A stretch of 64,000 nucleotides of DNA. Origin: Paludibacteraceae bacterium. Its GTDB lineage: Bacteria; Bacteroidota; Bacteroidia; Bacteroidales; Paludibacteraceae. Where the stretch lies: assembly GCA_017464475.1 (NCBI GenBank), contig JAFTZQ010000004.1:17051-81050 (forward strand). The letters run 5' to 3'. Positions 41,509-51,649 of the stretch are shown piece by piece. How positions within the stretch are numbered: the stretch's first letter is position 1; each line of letters starts with the position of its first letter. The notes beneath the pieces are model-generated. The model made no database searches and had not been told where the DNA came from. It saw only the letters and a program-made list of their open reading frames with translations. A program made the position numbers and the translations under genes.

Positions 41509-44376
41509 ATGAGAAAAATTTTCTTTTTAGTCGCTTTATTAAGCGCAAGTATCATGAGTTTTGCAGACAAGGTGTATGATGTCAATTTCGCCTTGCAGAG
41601 TAACGGTTCGTCGGCGACGTCGAGCACCGGCAATGCTGCGTTGGCCATCGATGGCGACGAGGGCACGCGTTGGGAGAGTGCATTTACCGACGACGAGACA
41701 TGGACACTCGATATGGGTGAGGTTCGTACTTTCAGCCGTATTAAGATCCTTTGGGAAGGCGCTTATGCCAAAGAGTTCACGCTGAGTACTTCGAATGACG
41801 GCGAGAGCTGGATCGAACTGTATTCGGAGACCAACCTGACACAAGCCGGCTGGCAGACGATAGATGTAGATGAGACCTCTGTCCGTTATATTCAGTATCA
41901 CGGCACGAAGCGTGCAACGGGTTACGGTCAGAGTTTCTTTGAGTTCCAAGTGATGCTGCCGGGCGTAAGTACGCTAACGAAGATTGAGTTGAGTGCTCCT
42001 GCCATCGCCAAAGTAGGTGAAGGTGTGGATCTGAGCGTGAAGGCATTGGACCAGAACAATACCGAGATGGCGGCAGAGATTAGTTATGAGATCAATCCGG
42101 CAGATGCGGGAAGCGTAACAGCAGGGAAATATATTCCTGCCAAAGTGGGTAACGCAACTATTGTTGCGAAGAGCGGCGCGATCGAATCTCCGACTATTAC
42201 GATATTCGGTTATGAAGGAAGCAATTTGGCGTTGAGCACCAATCTGGCGACAGACAACAAGATCGTTGCGCAGAGCGCAGAGAACCCGAATGGTTCAGCA
42301 AACGATGCATTCTTTGCCGTAGATGGCAATGCAGGCTCTGTATGGCAAGGCAGTCTGACGAACGGTACCGCCGCCGACGAAGCTTCACGTACTTTTGACG
42401 CATGGTTCGTAGTGGATTTAGGCGGAAACTACACGATTGATCTGGTAACTATTAATTTTGAAGGAGCGTGCGCGCAAGACTACCATGTCGATTTCTCTCT
42501 GGACGGCACGACGTGGGCATTAGGTTACAACTACACAGGTACCGCCGGTATCTACGGCCGTACGGACATGCTTAGTTCGGAGCTGGACAACAATCAGAAA
42601 GTGCGTTACGTGCGTTTCTGGAGCACCAAAGCCGGCACCGAATGGGGAATGAAGATGTTCGAGTTCCAAGTATTCGGTCGCGAGTACGTAGCCTCGGACG
42701 ACATCGAAAAGCCGGTGATGACCAATGCTGCTTTGGAGAGCAAGACATGGAACAGCGCAGTGATAGCAGTAGCTGCTACGGATAATGATGAGGTCGCTAA
42801 ATACCATGTGGTAGATGCAGCCAACGGTATTGATGCTAAGTATGCGGCAGCAGAGGGCAAGATCACGGTAACGGGTCTGACCGCAGGCACGGCTTATAAC
42901 TTTGTTATCACAGCTATTGACGCAGCTCAGAACGAATCGGAGAACAGCGTGACTGTTTCGGTAACGACGGATGCTCGTCAGACCTCTCCTGTAACGGCTG
43001 CTCCTGTTCCGACCTGGCCTGCAGCGCAAGTGAAGAGTATCTACAGCGATGCTTATGCTTTTGCTCCGGCCTCTCTGAACAGTTATAACGAAGGCTGGTG
43101 GGACAATCCGAACATGGTAGAAGAGGCAATAGGTGAGGACCATTATTTGAATTATGATCTGTATCGCAACGGTATGATTGGCGCACAGATGGCTGAGACG
43201 TCTGTTGCCACGATGGAGAAATTCCATATCGATGTATTTGCTTCGGCAAGCGGCAGTGTGACGTTCCGTCTGATCTGTGCAGGTGATGCAGAGGCGATCA
43301 ACCAGACGAAGCAGACCTTGGAGTTGGTGGGCGGTCAATGGAACTCGTTCGATTTCGATTTGTCTGATTTCAACGCCTCGCACAACTGGACGCGTTTCTT
43401 CCAATACGCAATCGAGGCTTATCAAGCCGGCGGTTTGGTAGGCGAGCACATATGCGTAGATAATATGTATTTCTATCGCACGACGGAGTTGGTTGATACA
43501 GAGGCTCCTACGGGCGTTAGCGCAAGTGTGTTATCCTCTAGTTATTTCGGTGCGATGCTCAGCGCCAAGGCGAGCGACAACAGCGGTGCAGTATCGTTTG
43601 AGGTAAAGAACGGCGAAGAGATAGTTGGCACGGCAGGCGGTGCGAGCGGCACAGACATAACGATCGTTGTAAGCGGTTTGCTGCCGAATACCGAATACAA
43701 TCTGGCGGTGGTTGCTAAAGACGATGCGGGCAATATGGCAGAAGCTGTAATGGTAGCTGTTAAGACGGCCGTTGCTCCGGCAGCTGCTCCGGCTCCTGAT
43801 TTCACCAACAAAGAGACGGTAGCCGTCTTCTGCGACGCTTTGGAGAATAATCCCGGCATCAGTATCGGCGGTTGGGGTCAGAGCACGCAGGTAGCGTTCG
43901 GCGAACTGGCAGAAGGCGACCACGTACAGTACTTCACCAACATGAACTACCTCGGTTGGGAACTGGCTCCGGCTGTGGATGCCACCGACATGGAGTACCT
44001 GCATGTCGATCTCTATACCACTTCGCTGACCTCCGTCAAGATCACTCCGATCAGCCCGGGACACGAAGGTGTCTATTCGATCGAGCTGACCCAAGGCGCA
44101 TGGAAATCGGTAGAAATACCTCTGAGCGCTTATGAAGCCAATGCTATCGAGTGGAACAACATCTTCCAGATGAAGTTCTTCGATGCAGCTCCGGCAGGCG
44201 GCGACCTGTTTGTAGATAATGTCTATTTCTACAAGAGCGAAGCAGGCGGCGAAGGCGTGGAGAATGTGCAAGGCGACAAGGCAGCATGTACGAAGGTCAT
44301 TGAGAACGGAGTTCTCTATCTGAAGTACGAAGGCCGGATGTACAATGTACAAGGCATGAAGGTAAGTACCAAGTGA
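41509..44376 (+). CDS. Surface protein with two discoidin (F5/8C) domains, FnIII and CBM-like modules
   Basis: 955 residues. Signal peptide MRKIFFLVALLSASIMSFA. Two F5/8 type C/CBM32 domains (about 22-145 and 240-390; EWGMKMFEFQVFG closes the second) flank an Ig-like module. FnIII-like domains (about 400-490, 665-760) alternate with two related beta-sandwiches, each with a paired '(D)N(M/V)YFY' ending (about 510-660 and 765-925). The C-terminal tail is GVLYLKYEGRMYNVQGMKV; its last codons and stop derive from 'ccaagtgaccaagtacc' words. First gene after the locus promoter, so probably a surface glycan-binding protein of the glucan system. No catalytic motif seen. Confidence 0.8.
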   Translation: MRKIFFLVALLSASIMSFADKVYDVNFALQSNGSSATSSTGNAALAIDGDEGTRWESAFTDDETWTLDMGEVRTFSRIKILWEGAYAKEFTLSTSNDGESWIELYSETNLTQAGWQTIDVDETSVRYIQYHGTKRATGYGQSFFEFQVMLPGVSTLTKIELSAPAIAKVGEGVDLSVKALDQNNTEMAAEISYEINPADAGSVTAGKYIPAKVGNATIVAKSGAIESPTITIFGYEGSNLALSTNLATDNKIVAQSAENPNGSANDAFFAVDGNAGSVWQGSLTNGTAADEASRTFDAWFVVDLGGNYTIDLVTINFEGACAQDYHVDFSLDGTTWALGYNYTGTAGIYGRTDMLSSELDNNQKVRYVRFWSTKAGTEWGMKMFEFQVFGREYVASDDIEKPVMTNAALESKTWNSAVIAVAATDNDEVAKYHVVDAANGIDAKYAAAEGKITVTGLTAGTAYNFVITAIDAAQNESENSVTVSVTTDARQTSPVTAAPVPTWPAAQVKSIYSDAYAFAPASLNSYNEGWWDNPNMVEEAIGEDHYLNYDLYRNGMIGAQMAETSVATMEKFHIDVFASASGSVTFRLICAGDAEAINQTKQTLELVGGQWNSFDFDLSDFNASHNWTRFFQYAIEAYQAGGLVGEHICVDNMYFYRTTELVDTEAPTGVSASVLSSSYFGAMLSAKASDNSGAVSFEVKNGEEIVGTAGGASGTDITIVVSGLLPNTEYNLAVVAKDDAGNMAEAVMVAVKTAVAPAAAPAPDFTNKETVAVFCDALENNPGISIGGWGQSTQVAFGELAEGDHVQYFTNMNYLGWELAPAVDATDMEYLHVDLYTTSLTSVKITPISPGHEGVYSIELTQGAWKSVEIPLSAYEANAIEWNNIFQMKFFDAAPAGGDLFVDNVYFYKSEAGGEGVENVQGDKAACTKVIENGVLYLKYEGRMYNVQGMKVSTK

Positions 44377-44395
44377 CCAAGTACCAAGTGACAGG

Positions 44396-44421
44396 GTATA
44401 GGGCGTTGGTTCGCCCTATAC
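44396..44421 (+). promoter_or_regulatory. Intergenic hairpin before SusC
   Basis: GTATAGGGCG, loop TTGGTT, CGCCCTATAC; no T-run, so more likely an mRNA stability or partial-termination element than a full terminator. The same TTGGTT loop recurs at 50325-50346. Confidence 0.6.
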
Positions 44422-44480
44422 TCTCTGTGAACTAGAAGAACTAGTAAAACCAGCAAAAACAAAACATTAAATAAAATATC

Positions 44481-47400
44481 ATGAAACAAAGAATCTTTAC
44501 AATCGCTATGCTGGCATGGATGTCTCTTGCGGCTTTTGCGCAGACGGTGACCGTGACGGGCGTGGTGATGGCTCAGGACGAGCCGGATCCGGTCATTGGC
44601 GCGAATGTGATGGTGAAGGGTTCGACGAACGGTACAATCACCGATTTCGACGGCAACTTCACGCTTCAAGCCAAAGCCGGAGATGTATTGCAAGTATCCT
44701 ACATGGGCTACAAGACCCAGGAAGTGAAAGTGACGGGTGCAGGTCCTCTCCGCGTGACGCTGGAGCCGGACAATGTGCAGCTGCAAGAGGTAGTGGCAGT
44801 CGGTTACGGAACGATGAAGAAGAGCGACCTGACGGGTTCGGTGGCATCCGTGAGCGCCGACCAGTTGCTTAAAGCTCCTGTGTCGGGTCTGGACCAAGCC
44901 TTACAGGGTCGTGCAGCCGGTGTGACGGTGACATCCGGTTCGGGTCAACCGGGCGAGGCGGCGACGATCCGTATCCGCGGTATCGGTTCCGCCCTCGGAG
45001 GCAATGACCCGCTGTACGTAGTCGATGGTGTGATCACCGGCGATATCAAATGGCTCTCGCCTACCGACATCAAATCCATGGAGATTCTGAAGGACGCTTC
45101 TGCTGCCGCAATCTACGGTAGCCGCGGAGCGAACGGCGTGATCCTGATCACCACCAAGAGCGGAGGCAAAGGCAAAGCCAACGTGACATTCGATGCGTAT
45201 TGGGGATTTCAGAACCGTTGGAAAAAACTGGATCTGATGGGAGCCAAAGAGATGGCGGAAACCAAACTGCGAATCGGTACGATGCGTGACGGCGCAGCAG
45301 AGATCGGGTTCTACAAGCAGAACGGTTTCAACGAATGGATGAGCGTTTATAATTTAGGAACCTCCAAATATTTCCCTGTCCCCATGACCATGACTAATCC
45401 GGACGGTCTGGACTATTCGGCAATCAATACGGATTGGCAGGACGAAGTGTTCCATCCCAATGCTTTTATGCATAATTACAACCTGTCGGTTGATGGCGGC
45501 GGCGAGAAAGGGCACTATGCCTTCTCGGCTTCCTATTTCGGTCAGGAAGGAACCATTATCGGTAGTGACTACCAGCGATTTACGCTCCGTTTGAACTCCG
45601 ATGTGAACTTATTCAAATGGCTGACCATCGGTGAGCATTTGTCATTTGTACACAGCAGCGGCCGCAACGCAATGAATAACAGTTCGAGTCCGGGTGCTTC
45701 TGTGATTTCTGCGGCATTGGCAATGGCTCCATGGGATCCGACCCACTATCCGGAGGGTTCGGTCAACGCGCAAGGAGAAGACTTGAGCGGTCGCACGGCA
45801 GCATCGTCCAATTTCAAGAATGTGACCAACCCTTTCTCGATGGTGAACGAGAGTTACCCGCTGGATAAGACCAACCGTTGGGTGGGTGATATTTATATGG
45901 AGATCAAGCCGGTAGAGGGTTTGACCATCCGTCCGTCCATTTCCATGGATACGTATCTGACGAATCATCGTCTCTTCAAGAACCAGTACGAGTACTCGAC
46001 GTTCGACAAGATGAACAAGAATTTCCTGGAACGCTCAATGACCAACTATATGTCCCTGCTGGAAGAGGTGACTGTCACTTATGCCCGCGAGATAGGCAAG
46101 CATAATTTCAGCGTCATGGTAGGTCAGACATGGCAGGAGATCAACTCCAACGGATTAAGCGGTTCGGGTGCGTCTATCTTAAATCCGATACCGGAGAATT
46201 GGTATCTGGGTAACACTACGGAGGACAATACGAATCCGACGGGGGAGAGTGTATGGCGCCGCCGTCGTCTGTCCTTCCTCGGCCGTGCGTTCTATAACTA
46301 CGACAACCGCTATATGGCGACGGTCAATTTCCGTGCGGACGCTTCTTCGTCCTTTACCCGCCAGCCGTGGGGCTTCTTCCCTTCGTTCTCGTTGGCATGG
46401 CGTTTGAGCGAAGAACCGTTCATGCGTGATCTGGATCTGGACTGGCTGGATAATATCAAGATCCGCGCCGGTTATGGTCGTGTCGGTAGTGAAGGCGGTC
46501 TGTCCAGCGGCGGATTCGTACAAAGTATCTTCTCTTCTCCGAATGTATTTGTGGGCTATCCTTTCGGTCTCTATCCTCAGACGGTTCAACAAGGCGCGGC
46601 CGTGCTGACCTTTGTGAACCCTGTAGGCGGTTGGGAGACGAACGAACAATGGGATGCCGGTATTGATTTCGGTTTCTGGAACGGCAAGTTGACCGGTACG
46701 ATCGACTATTTCCGCCGCACGACGCTGGATGCGCTGCTGTATGTGACCACTCCGGCTCATGTAGGAAACCTCTATTCGCCGGTGAACAATGTAGGCAACA
46801 TCCTCAATGAGGGTGTCGAGGTGACTTTGGGACACGACAACCGGGTCAATCAGAATTTTACCTACAATATCAGTTTGAACTTCAGTTACATTCATAATGA
46901 GTTAACGGCTCTTAACGGAGGTTCTCCTCTCTGGGGCGACCGGACGAAGACGGATCTGGGACTGCCTCTTAACTCGTACTGGGGATATACGTATGAGGGT
47001 GTATATCAAAGTGACGAAGAGGTGCTGGAGCAATTCTATGGCTATGCAGATAATGACGAAGCCAACCTGCATGCCGGCGATGCACGTTATACCGATTGGG
47101 ACAAGGACGGTAAGTTGACGGAAAAAGATATGCACTACATTGGTAATAACTTCCCGAAACTGACCGCCGGTTTGAGTTTTGGCGCCGAGTTCTACGGCGT
47201 AGATGTACAATTATTCTTCCAAGGCGTATTCGGCAACAAGATCTACAATGCTCTTCGTCTCCGCACGGAAGGTGCCGGCACCGAGTGTGCATTGTCCACC
47301 TCGATGCGTGACGCATGGGTGGGTTATACTCCGGCAGTCCGCAATCAGTTGCTCGCCAAAGGAATCGATTATGCCGATCTGGAGAACAGGGAAGGAACGA

Positions 47401-47681
47401 TACCTAATCCGGTAGGCTCGACGCTTAACCGCGAGAACTCGACGCGGTTCCTGGAGGACGGAACGTACGTTCGTCTCAAGAACCTGCAGATCGGTTATAC
47501 TTTCCCGCTCAAATGGACCCAGAAATTCCGTTGTAACCGATTGCGTATATATGCTACTGCCAGCAATCTGTTTACCATCACCAAATATTCGGGTTACGAT
47601 CCTGAGGTGGGTAGCGGAGTTGATTACGGAAACTATCCGCAAAGCCGTACGTTCACGTTTGGATTGAATGCAAGTTTCTAA
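44481..47681 (+). CDS. SusC/RagA-family TonB-linked outer-membrane transporter
   Basis: 1066 residues. Signal peptide MKQRIFTIAMLAWMSLAAFAQ, carboxypeptidase-regulatory domain (22-105), then the SusC signature (EVVAVGYGTMKKSDLTGSV) and plug (IRIRGIGSALGGNDPLYVVDG, here IRIRGIGSA and DPLYVVDG) before a large barrel ending TFTFGLNASF. It imports oligosaccharides with the SusD partner 18 bases downstream. The neighbouring enzymes point to beta-1,3-glucan oligosaccharides as substrate. Confidence 0.97.
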   Translation: MKQRIFTIAMLAWMSLAAFAQTVTVTGVVMAQDEPDPVIGANVMVKGSTNGTITDFDGNFTLQAKAGDVLQVSYMGYKTQEVKVTGAGPLRVTLEPDNVQLQEVVAVGYGTMKKSDLTGSVASVSADQLLKAPVSGLDQALQGRAAGVTVTSGSGQPGEAATIRIRGIGSALGGNDPLYVVDGVITGDIKWLSPTDIKSMEILKDASAAAIYGSRGANGVILITTKSGGKGKANVTFDAYWGFQNRWKKLDLMGAKEMAETKLRIGTMRDGAAEIGFYKQNGFNEWMSVYNLGTSKYFPVPMTMTNPDGLDYSAINTDWQDEVFHPNAFMHNYNLSVDGGGEKGHYAFSASYFGQEGTIIGSDYQRFTLRLNSDVNLFKWLTIGEHLSFVHSSGRNAMNNSSSPGASVISAALAMAPWDPTHYPEGSVNAQGEDLSGRTAASSNFKNVTNPFSMVNESYPLDKTNRWVGDIYMEIKPVEGLTIRPSISMDTYLTNHRLFKNQYEYSTFDKMNKNFLERSMTNYMSLLEEVTVTYAREIGKHNFSVMVGQTWQEINSNGLSGSGASILNPIPENWYLGNTTEDNTNPTGESVWRRRRLSFLGRAFYNYDNRYMATVNFRADASSSFTRQPWGFFPSFSLAWRLSEEPFMRDLDLDWLDNIKIRAGYGRVGSEGGLSSGGFVQSIFSSPNVFVGYPFGLYPQTVQQGAAVLTFVNPVGGWETNEQWDAGIDFGFWNGKLTGTIDYFRRTTLDALLYVTTPAHVGNLYSPVNNVGNILNEGVEVTLGHDNRVNQNFTYNISLNFSYIHNELTALNGGSPLWGDRTKTDLGLPLNSYWGYTYEGVYQSDEEVLEQFYGYADNDEANLHAGDARYTDWDKDGKLTEKDMHYIGNNFPKLTAGLSFGAEFYGVDVQLFFQGVFGNKIYNALRLRTEGAGTECALSTSMRDAWVGYTPAVRNQLLAKGIDYADLENREGTIPNPVGSTLNRENSTRFLEDGTYVRLKNLQIGYTFPLKWTQKFRCNRLRIYATASNLFTITKYSGYDPEVGSGVDYGNYPQSRTFTFGLNASF

Positions 47682-47699
47682 AGGAAAGGAGAAAGAATT

Positions 47700-49274
47700 A
47701 TGAAAAAGAATATAGTAAAGATAGCCCTTTGTGCAGTATCCTTTGTCACTTTGTCATTTTCTATGACCGGCTGCAAGGAGTGGTTGACGGCACCGGAACC
47801 GGGACAGGTGAAACTGGAAGATTTCTTCACCTCAAAAGCTGCCGCCCAGCAGTGCGTGAACGGATGCTATACGCCGTTGATGTGGGAGTTCAAACGTACG
47901 TACTCCTGCGAATGGTTTATCGGCGATGTAGTGAGTGACGATGCCTTGAAAGGAGGGCAGAACACCACAGATATGGGGGCGGCGTACGATATGGAGAACT
48001 GGAAAACGACGCCGCGTAATGAGTTGCTCCACGATTTCTATCAATCGAACTATCTCGGAATCAGCCGTTGTAACCTGGCGTTGACCTATATCCCCGCCAT
48101 GAAGCTGGACACTGCTTTCTCAGCCCAAGAGCGGGATATGATGTTGGGTCAAGCTTATTTCCTGCGTGCCTACTATTATTTCCGCCTGGTGCGCGTGTTC
48201 GGCGGAACGCCGCTGGTTACGGTCGTTTTGGATACCAATGACAAATGGCAGCAACCTCGCGCCACCACGGCAGCTGTTTTTGACCAGATCATTTCTGATT
48301 TGAAAGAAGCGCAACGGATGTTGCCGGTTGCCAGCAAATGGGACGCAGACAATAAAGGACGCGCCACCAAATGGGCTGCGCAGGCGATGCTGCTCAAAAC
48401 GTATCTCTATATGGCTTCGCCGTATTGGTGCGGTAAAATATCCGGAAATGCCGCGGAGTATGCCAAAGAAGCCAAAGCATGGGGTGACTCCATTATCACT
48501 TCGGGCGAATATATCCTCTGTCCGAATTATGCGGACAATTTCACCTTGGAAGGAGAGAACGGACCGGAGTCCGTCTTTGAGATACAGTATAAAGAGGTAG
48601 CCTGGGGTGATTACGGCGAAGGATTCGGTTATACAGCCGGCAACTTCACGCAACGTCTCGTCCGCTCCCGTTCTGCCACCCTGACGGATGGCGATGCCGG
48701 ATGGGGATTCAACCATCCGACGCAGAACCTCTATGATGAGTTTGAGGCAGGCGACCCGCGTCGCGATGTAGCTATCCTTAATCCGGATCCTGCCAAAATG
48801 GATAACCCCACGGAGGAGATTTATTTAGGCAGTCCTTATCTGAATAACAAATACGGGTGGTATGGCAATAAAATAGCCCATGACAGCCGCGGACCGCTCA
48901 ATAACAAGCAGATCCGTTATGCCGATGTATTGCTGATGTATGCGGAGGCTTGTCTCATGGCAGGCGATGCCGGTACCGCCAAGACCTATATTGATCAGGT
49001 TCGTGCGCGTGTAGGGTTAGCCGGTGTGCCTGCTGCGGATGAGGCTACGCTCCGTCATGAGCGCCGCTGCGAGTTGGCGATGGAGGGGCACCGATGGTTC
49101 GATCTCGTCCGCTGGGGAGGCACCAAAGCGCACATGGACGCTTATGCCGCTACCGAGAGTGGAGAAGCACGCGCCCATATGGGGACATTCCGCGAAGGAG
49201 TACATGAGATATTCCCCATTCCGGTTGAGGAGATTGAACTCAATCCGATGGAGCAGAACCCCGGATATAATTGA
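47700..49274 (+). CDS. SusD/RagB-family glycan-binding lipoprotein
   Basis: 524 residues. Lipobox MTGC after a signal peptide, then a SusD-like helical TPR scaffold (MLGQAYFLRAYYYFRLVRVFGGTPLV is the family hallmark: AYFLRAYYYFRLV) and the C-terminal RagB domain ending GYN. It caps the SusC barrel and captures substrate. Start context GGAAAGGAG is a good ribosome-binding site. Confidence 0.97.
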   Translation: MKKNIVKIALCAVSFVTLSFSMTGCKEWLTAPEPGQVKLEDFFTSKAAAQQCVNGCYTPLMWEFKRTYSCEWFIGDVVSDDALKGGQNTTDMGAAYDMENWKTTPRNELLHDFYQSNYLGISRCNLALTYIPAMKLDTAFSAQERDMMLGQAYFLRAYYYFRLVRVFGGTPLVTVVLDTNDKWQQPRATTAAVFDQIISDLKEAQRMLPVASKWDADNKGRATKWAAQAMLLKTYLYMASPYWCGKISGNAAEYAKEAKAWGDSIITSGEYILCPNYADNFTLEGENGPESVFEIQYKEVAWGDYGEGFGYTAGNFTQRLVRSRSATLTDGDAGWGFNHPTQNLYDEFEAGDPRRDVAILNPDPAKMDNPTEEIYLGSPYLNNKYGWYGNKIAHDSRGPLNNKQIRYADVLLMYAEACLMAGDAGTAKTYIDQVRARVGLAGVPAADEATLRHERRCELAMEGHRWFDLVRWGGTKAHMDAYAATESGEARAHMGTFREGVHEIFPIPVEEIELNPMEQNPGYN

Positions 49275-49336
49275 TAACAAAACTAGTTCAACTAGGATAA
49301 ATAATCTTTTTAATTAACTTTTAAACAACAAACATT

Positions 49337-50302
49337 ATGAAGACAAACAAAATTTTTGCCGTAGCGCTGGCAGCGCTGACTTTGGTTGGTTTCAATGCAT
49401 GCAAACCGGGTCAATCGGAGGTTGAGGTAGAGAGTGTCACTCTGGACCAGAAGACCCTTCAAATCGAGGTAGGTGCAACCGCTACTTTGGTAGCCACCGT
49501 AGCACCGGAGGGTGCAGCAACTGTAGCATGGAGCAGCGAAGATGCAGCCGTTGCTTCTGTTGATGCCAAAGGTGTAGTAACCGGCGTTGCAGAAGGTCAG
49601 ACAATCATTACCGCAACCGCAGGTAAGAAGAGCGCACGTTGCATCGTGAAGGTAGGTAAGGCAGCTGAGGACAATCCGTTTGCTGCATTGCTGACAGGAA
49701 AGAACTACTATGTTCTGAATCTCGGTGAGACCGCTTATGAGGCTATCAAAGCTAACGTAAAAGAGGACCTGCGTATCAATGGCGAGTATGTAGGAAGCGA
49801 GATTCCAGAAGAAACCACATGCGTTTTAGAAATTTGGGGTAACACCTTTACCGGTGGTGCAGGTGGCGGTCTGAACTGCTTTGGTCATTCGGGCGAAGGT
49901 AATGGTTACATTAGCCTCATATCACAGAATGGAGATTGGGCCGGTAATGGTTGCGGCGGTTTGCGTATAACTCACCGTATACTTGACCTGAGCGCAATCA
50001 CCGGTGACTATGTATTGGCTATCGTTTATAAGACGCCGGCAAACAACATTACCACCACGGCTAAGTTTACCCTCTACAGCACCAATGCTAACGGCCCGGA
50101 GATTGCAAAAGAAGTATCCGGCAATACCAATGGTGAGTGGAAACTGCTGGAGTACAAGATGTCTGACTTCTTCGCAGCAGGCTTGGATTGGAGCACTCCT
50201 TGGAGCGCATCTGTCAAAGAGGCTATGTACTCGATCGGTCTGTTGATTAACGGAACCGGTCAGGGTCTGGATGTAGATGCTATTCTTATTTACGAGAAAT
50301 AA
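49337..50302 (+). CDS. BIG2-containing surface glycan-binding lipoprotein (SusE/F position)
   Basis: 321 residues. Lipobox FNAC after a signal peptide; a BIG2 Ig-like domain (about 35-110; VTLDQKTLQIEVGATATLVA) acts as a spacer, and the C-terminal 200 residues form a beta-sandwich (GEWKLLEYKMSDFFAAG ... DVDAILIYEK) like carbohydrate-binding modules. By position after SusD it is the locus's additional glycan-binding protein. No enzymatic motif. Confidence 0.8.
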   Translation: MKTNKIFAVALAALTLVGFNACKPGQSEVEVESVTLDQKTLQIEVGATATLVATVAPEGAATVAWSSEDAAVASVDAKGVVTGVAEGQTIITATAGKKSARCIVKVGKAAEDNPFAALLTGKNYYVLNLGETAYEAIKANVKEDLRINGEYVGSEIPEETTCVLEIWGNTFTGGAGGGLNCFGHSGEGNGYISLISQNGDWAGNGCGGLRITHRILDLSAITGDYVLAIVYKTPANNITTTAKFTLYSTNANGPEIAKEVSGNTNGEWKLLEYKMSDFFAAGLDWSTPWSASVKEAMYSIGLLINGTGQGLDVDAILIYEK

Positions 50303-50324
50303 TCCGCATTAATCCTATTTGCAG

Positions 50325-50346
50325 GCAGGGGGTTGGTTCCCCCTGC
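50325..50346 (+). promoter_or_regulatory. Intergenic hairpin between binding protein and first glucanase
   Basis: GCAGGGGG, loop TTGGTT, CCCCCTGC, no T-run. It could set a step-down in transcript level between binding proteins and enzymes. Confidence 0.6.
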
Positions 50347-50371
50347 TTCGCTCAAACAAAGAATACCAGCA

Positions 50372-51649
50372 ATGAGAAAATTAACGATGTTGATAGTAGC
50401 CGCCTTTGCGATGATGGCGTGCAATACTTCGGAGGTGAACCGCATCTCGCTCTCCTCCAACTCCCTGCAGATGAAGGTGGGAGACATGGAGATTATAGAT
50501 GTCAATCCGAGTGATGTGAGTGTGGTGTGGAACTCTTCCGACCCTAATGTGGCGACCGTAAAAGACGGAGTGGTTGCTGCTGTAGGTGTGGGATATTCGT
50601 CTATCCGCGCCACAGCGGGAAAAGATTATGCCGAATGTCAGGTGTATGTGATCGGCGCAAAAGGCGAAACGCTGTCTATTACGCCGTCTATCGTGTCGCT
50701 CAAAAAAGGCGAGACACATCAATATACCTATACTTCCACGTACGATGTACCTCTGACATGGACCTCTTCTAATCCGGATGTGGCTACTGTCTCTGAAACA
50801 GGTCTGGTAACAGCCCTTAGCGCCGGTAACACGTTCATCACACTCAGCAACGGATTGGAGGAAGTGACATCGCGCGTGGCGGTAGAGCACACGTGGGGCG
50901 AATACCAACTGGTATGGTCTGATGAGTTTGACGGCTCTGCGCTGAATACCGATGTGTGGAATATAGAGGTGAATGGAAACGGAGGTGGTAATCAGGAGAA
51001 ACAGTATTATACCGACCGTCCTGAGAACCTGCGTGTTGAGGAGGGAAATCTGGTGATAGAGGCGCGCAAGGAAGAATATAACAATCGTGAATACACCTCT
51101 GCCCGTATTAATTCCCGTAACAAAAAATACTTCAAGTACGGCAAGATAGAAGCGCGTATTATGTTTCCTAAGGGCGGTGGTACATGGCCTGCATTCTGGA
51201 TGATGGGTAATGATTATCCGAAAAGCAACTGGCCGAAATGCGGCGAGATTGATATTATTGAGCATGTGGGCAACCAGCCGCGCATGGCTTCTTTCGCCGT
51301 GCATACACCCAATAAGAACGGATCGCGAGGAAACAACTGGTCAATGCGTTCTTACATGGACGGATTGGAGGAAAACTATCATGTGTATGGTATTGAGTGG
51401 CTCGAAGATGATTTCAATGGTATGGACCGTATCTATTTTACAATCGACGGAGAGCGGTTAGCTATGACACAGGAAGAAGCGGAGCACGTGGATGACAATT
51501 ATTACTGGCCGTTCAACAAGGATCATTTTATCATTCTTAATCTCGCTATCGGAGGCACGATGGGCGGAAATGTGGATGATGCGATCTTCGCTTCGCCGGT
51601 ACAGATGAAAGTGGATTGGGTGCGCGTATGGCAAAGGCAAGAACAATAA
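50372..51649 (+). CDS. GH16 endo-beta-1,3-glucanase lipoprotein with two BIG2 domains
   Basis: About 425 residues. Leader MRKLTMLIVAAFAMMAC (lipobox), two BIG2 spacers (about 20-95 and 100-175), then a GH16 domain (about 180-425) with the catalytic signature GEIDIIEHVG (ExDxxE, nucleophile and acid/base Glu). The Trp-rich active-site strand GTWPAFWMMGN and the extra Met/Ile in DIIE fit laminarinases. It cuts internal beta-1,3 bonds at the cell surface. ATG 50372 is chosen; the longer frame starts with TTG inside the hairpin region. Confidence 0.93.
   Translation: MRKLTMLIVAAFAMMACNTSEVNRISLSSNSLQMKVGDMEIIDVNPSDVSVVWNSSDPNVATVKDGVVAAVGVGYSSIRATAGKDYAECQVYVIGAKGETLSITPSIVSLKKGETHQYTYTSTYDVPLTWTSSNPDVATVSETGLVTALSAGNTFITLSNGLEEVTSRVAVEHTWGEYQLVWSDEFDGSALNTDVWNIEVNGNGGGNQEKQYYTDRPENLRVEEGNLVIEARKEEYNNREYTSARINSRNKKYFKYGKIEARIMFPKGGGTWPAFWMMGNDYPKSNWPKCGEIDIIEHVGNQPRMASFAVHTPNKNGSRGNNWSMRSYMDGLEENYHVYGIEWLEDDFNGMDRIYFTIDGERLAMTQEEAEHVDDNYYWPFNKDHFIILNLAIGGTMGGNVDDAIFASPVQMKVDWVRVWQRQEQ

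Noticed and set aside
49337-50302. Enzyme function for the BIG2 lipoprotein after SusD
   Set aside because: No catalytic motif; position and domains fit a glycan-binding protein.
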